Source: Anarhynchus alexandrinus (lineage: Eukaryota; Chordata; Aves; Charadriiformes; Charadriidae). From it: a stretch of DNA of 64,000 bases. The stretch spans positions 1,091,096-1,155,095 of the forward strand of contig VUYV01000180.1 of NCBI GenBank assembly GCA_008711295.1, given 5' to 3'. Shown here in pieces: positions 63,929-64,000 of the stretch. The position numbers were made by a program, and so were the translations under genes. Each line of letters opens with the position of its first letter. The first letter of the stretch is position 1. The notes under the pieces were generated by a model. That model made no database searches. It had not been told where the DNA came from and saw only the letters and a list, made by a program, of their open reading frames with translations.

Positions 63929-64000
63929 TAACGTCATTTCAACACTTTGAGGAAAGAGCTTCCTTTCCCAAAGCATTTCTCTCTCAATAGACCACCATTA

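Overview
The window reads as AT-rich noncoding DNA from a bird. The best evidence is a set of CR1 LINE fragments with the avian-type 3' end (about 57.3, 29.1, 50.5, 32.5 and 1.8 kb): a conserved tail of the type GGTTGGAAGGGACC / GATTCTATGATTCT on one strand or the other. Older MIR-like (CORE-SINE) remnants at 45.1, 48.1 and 60.0 kb fit an amniote genome. A non-avian sauropsid cannot be fully excluded, but the 3' tails look avian. I recognise no host protein-coding gene, tRNA, rRNA or CRISPR array, and nothing bacterial. The short open frames spread over the window have the length, composition and lack of similarity expected of chance ORFs.

Layout. 0-2 kb: noncoding, with two partial CR1 pieces in the same orientation. 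2-29 kb: unique-looking noncoding DNA with microsatellites, a 56-bp tandem duplication (22.7 kb), G-quadruplex-type tracts (10.75 and 16.0 kb), a probable very old repeat (7.7 kb) and a CpG-enriched stretch (12.7-13.3 kb). 29-33 kb: two CR1 3' ends and two short perfect palindromes. 33-45 kb: mostly unique DNA with a CpG cluster near 35.1 kb, a possible conserved noncoding block near 40.8 kb and a compound repeat at 43.5 kb. 45-50.6 kb: two MIR-like elements, an exon-like open segment (45.67-45.82 kb), a purine-rich tract and a 1.1-kb CR1 reverse-transcriptase fragment on the + strand. 51-58.5 kb: unique DNA, a doubtful older LINE remnant at 56.5 kb, and a second 1.2-kb CR1 on the - strand. 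58.5-64 kb: a second exon-like segment (59.73-59.84 kb), a MIR-like remnant and a 43-T run ending in an N.

The only real coding content is the decayed CR1 ORF2. Both large copies keep the C-terminal half of reverse transcriptase (GVPQGSVLG and FADDTKL motifs) and the 3' untranslated tail. Each is 5'-truncated, lacks the endonuclease, and is interrupted by two in-frame stops, so both are dead copies. They belong to two different CR1 types. I found no convincing new biological system. The most useful leads are the two splice-bounded open segments, the CpG-enriched stretch, and the palindrome at the truncation edge of the 29.1-kb CR1.
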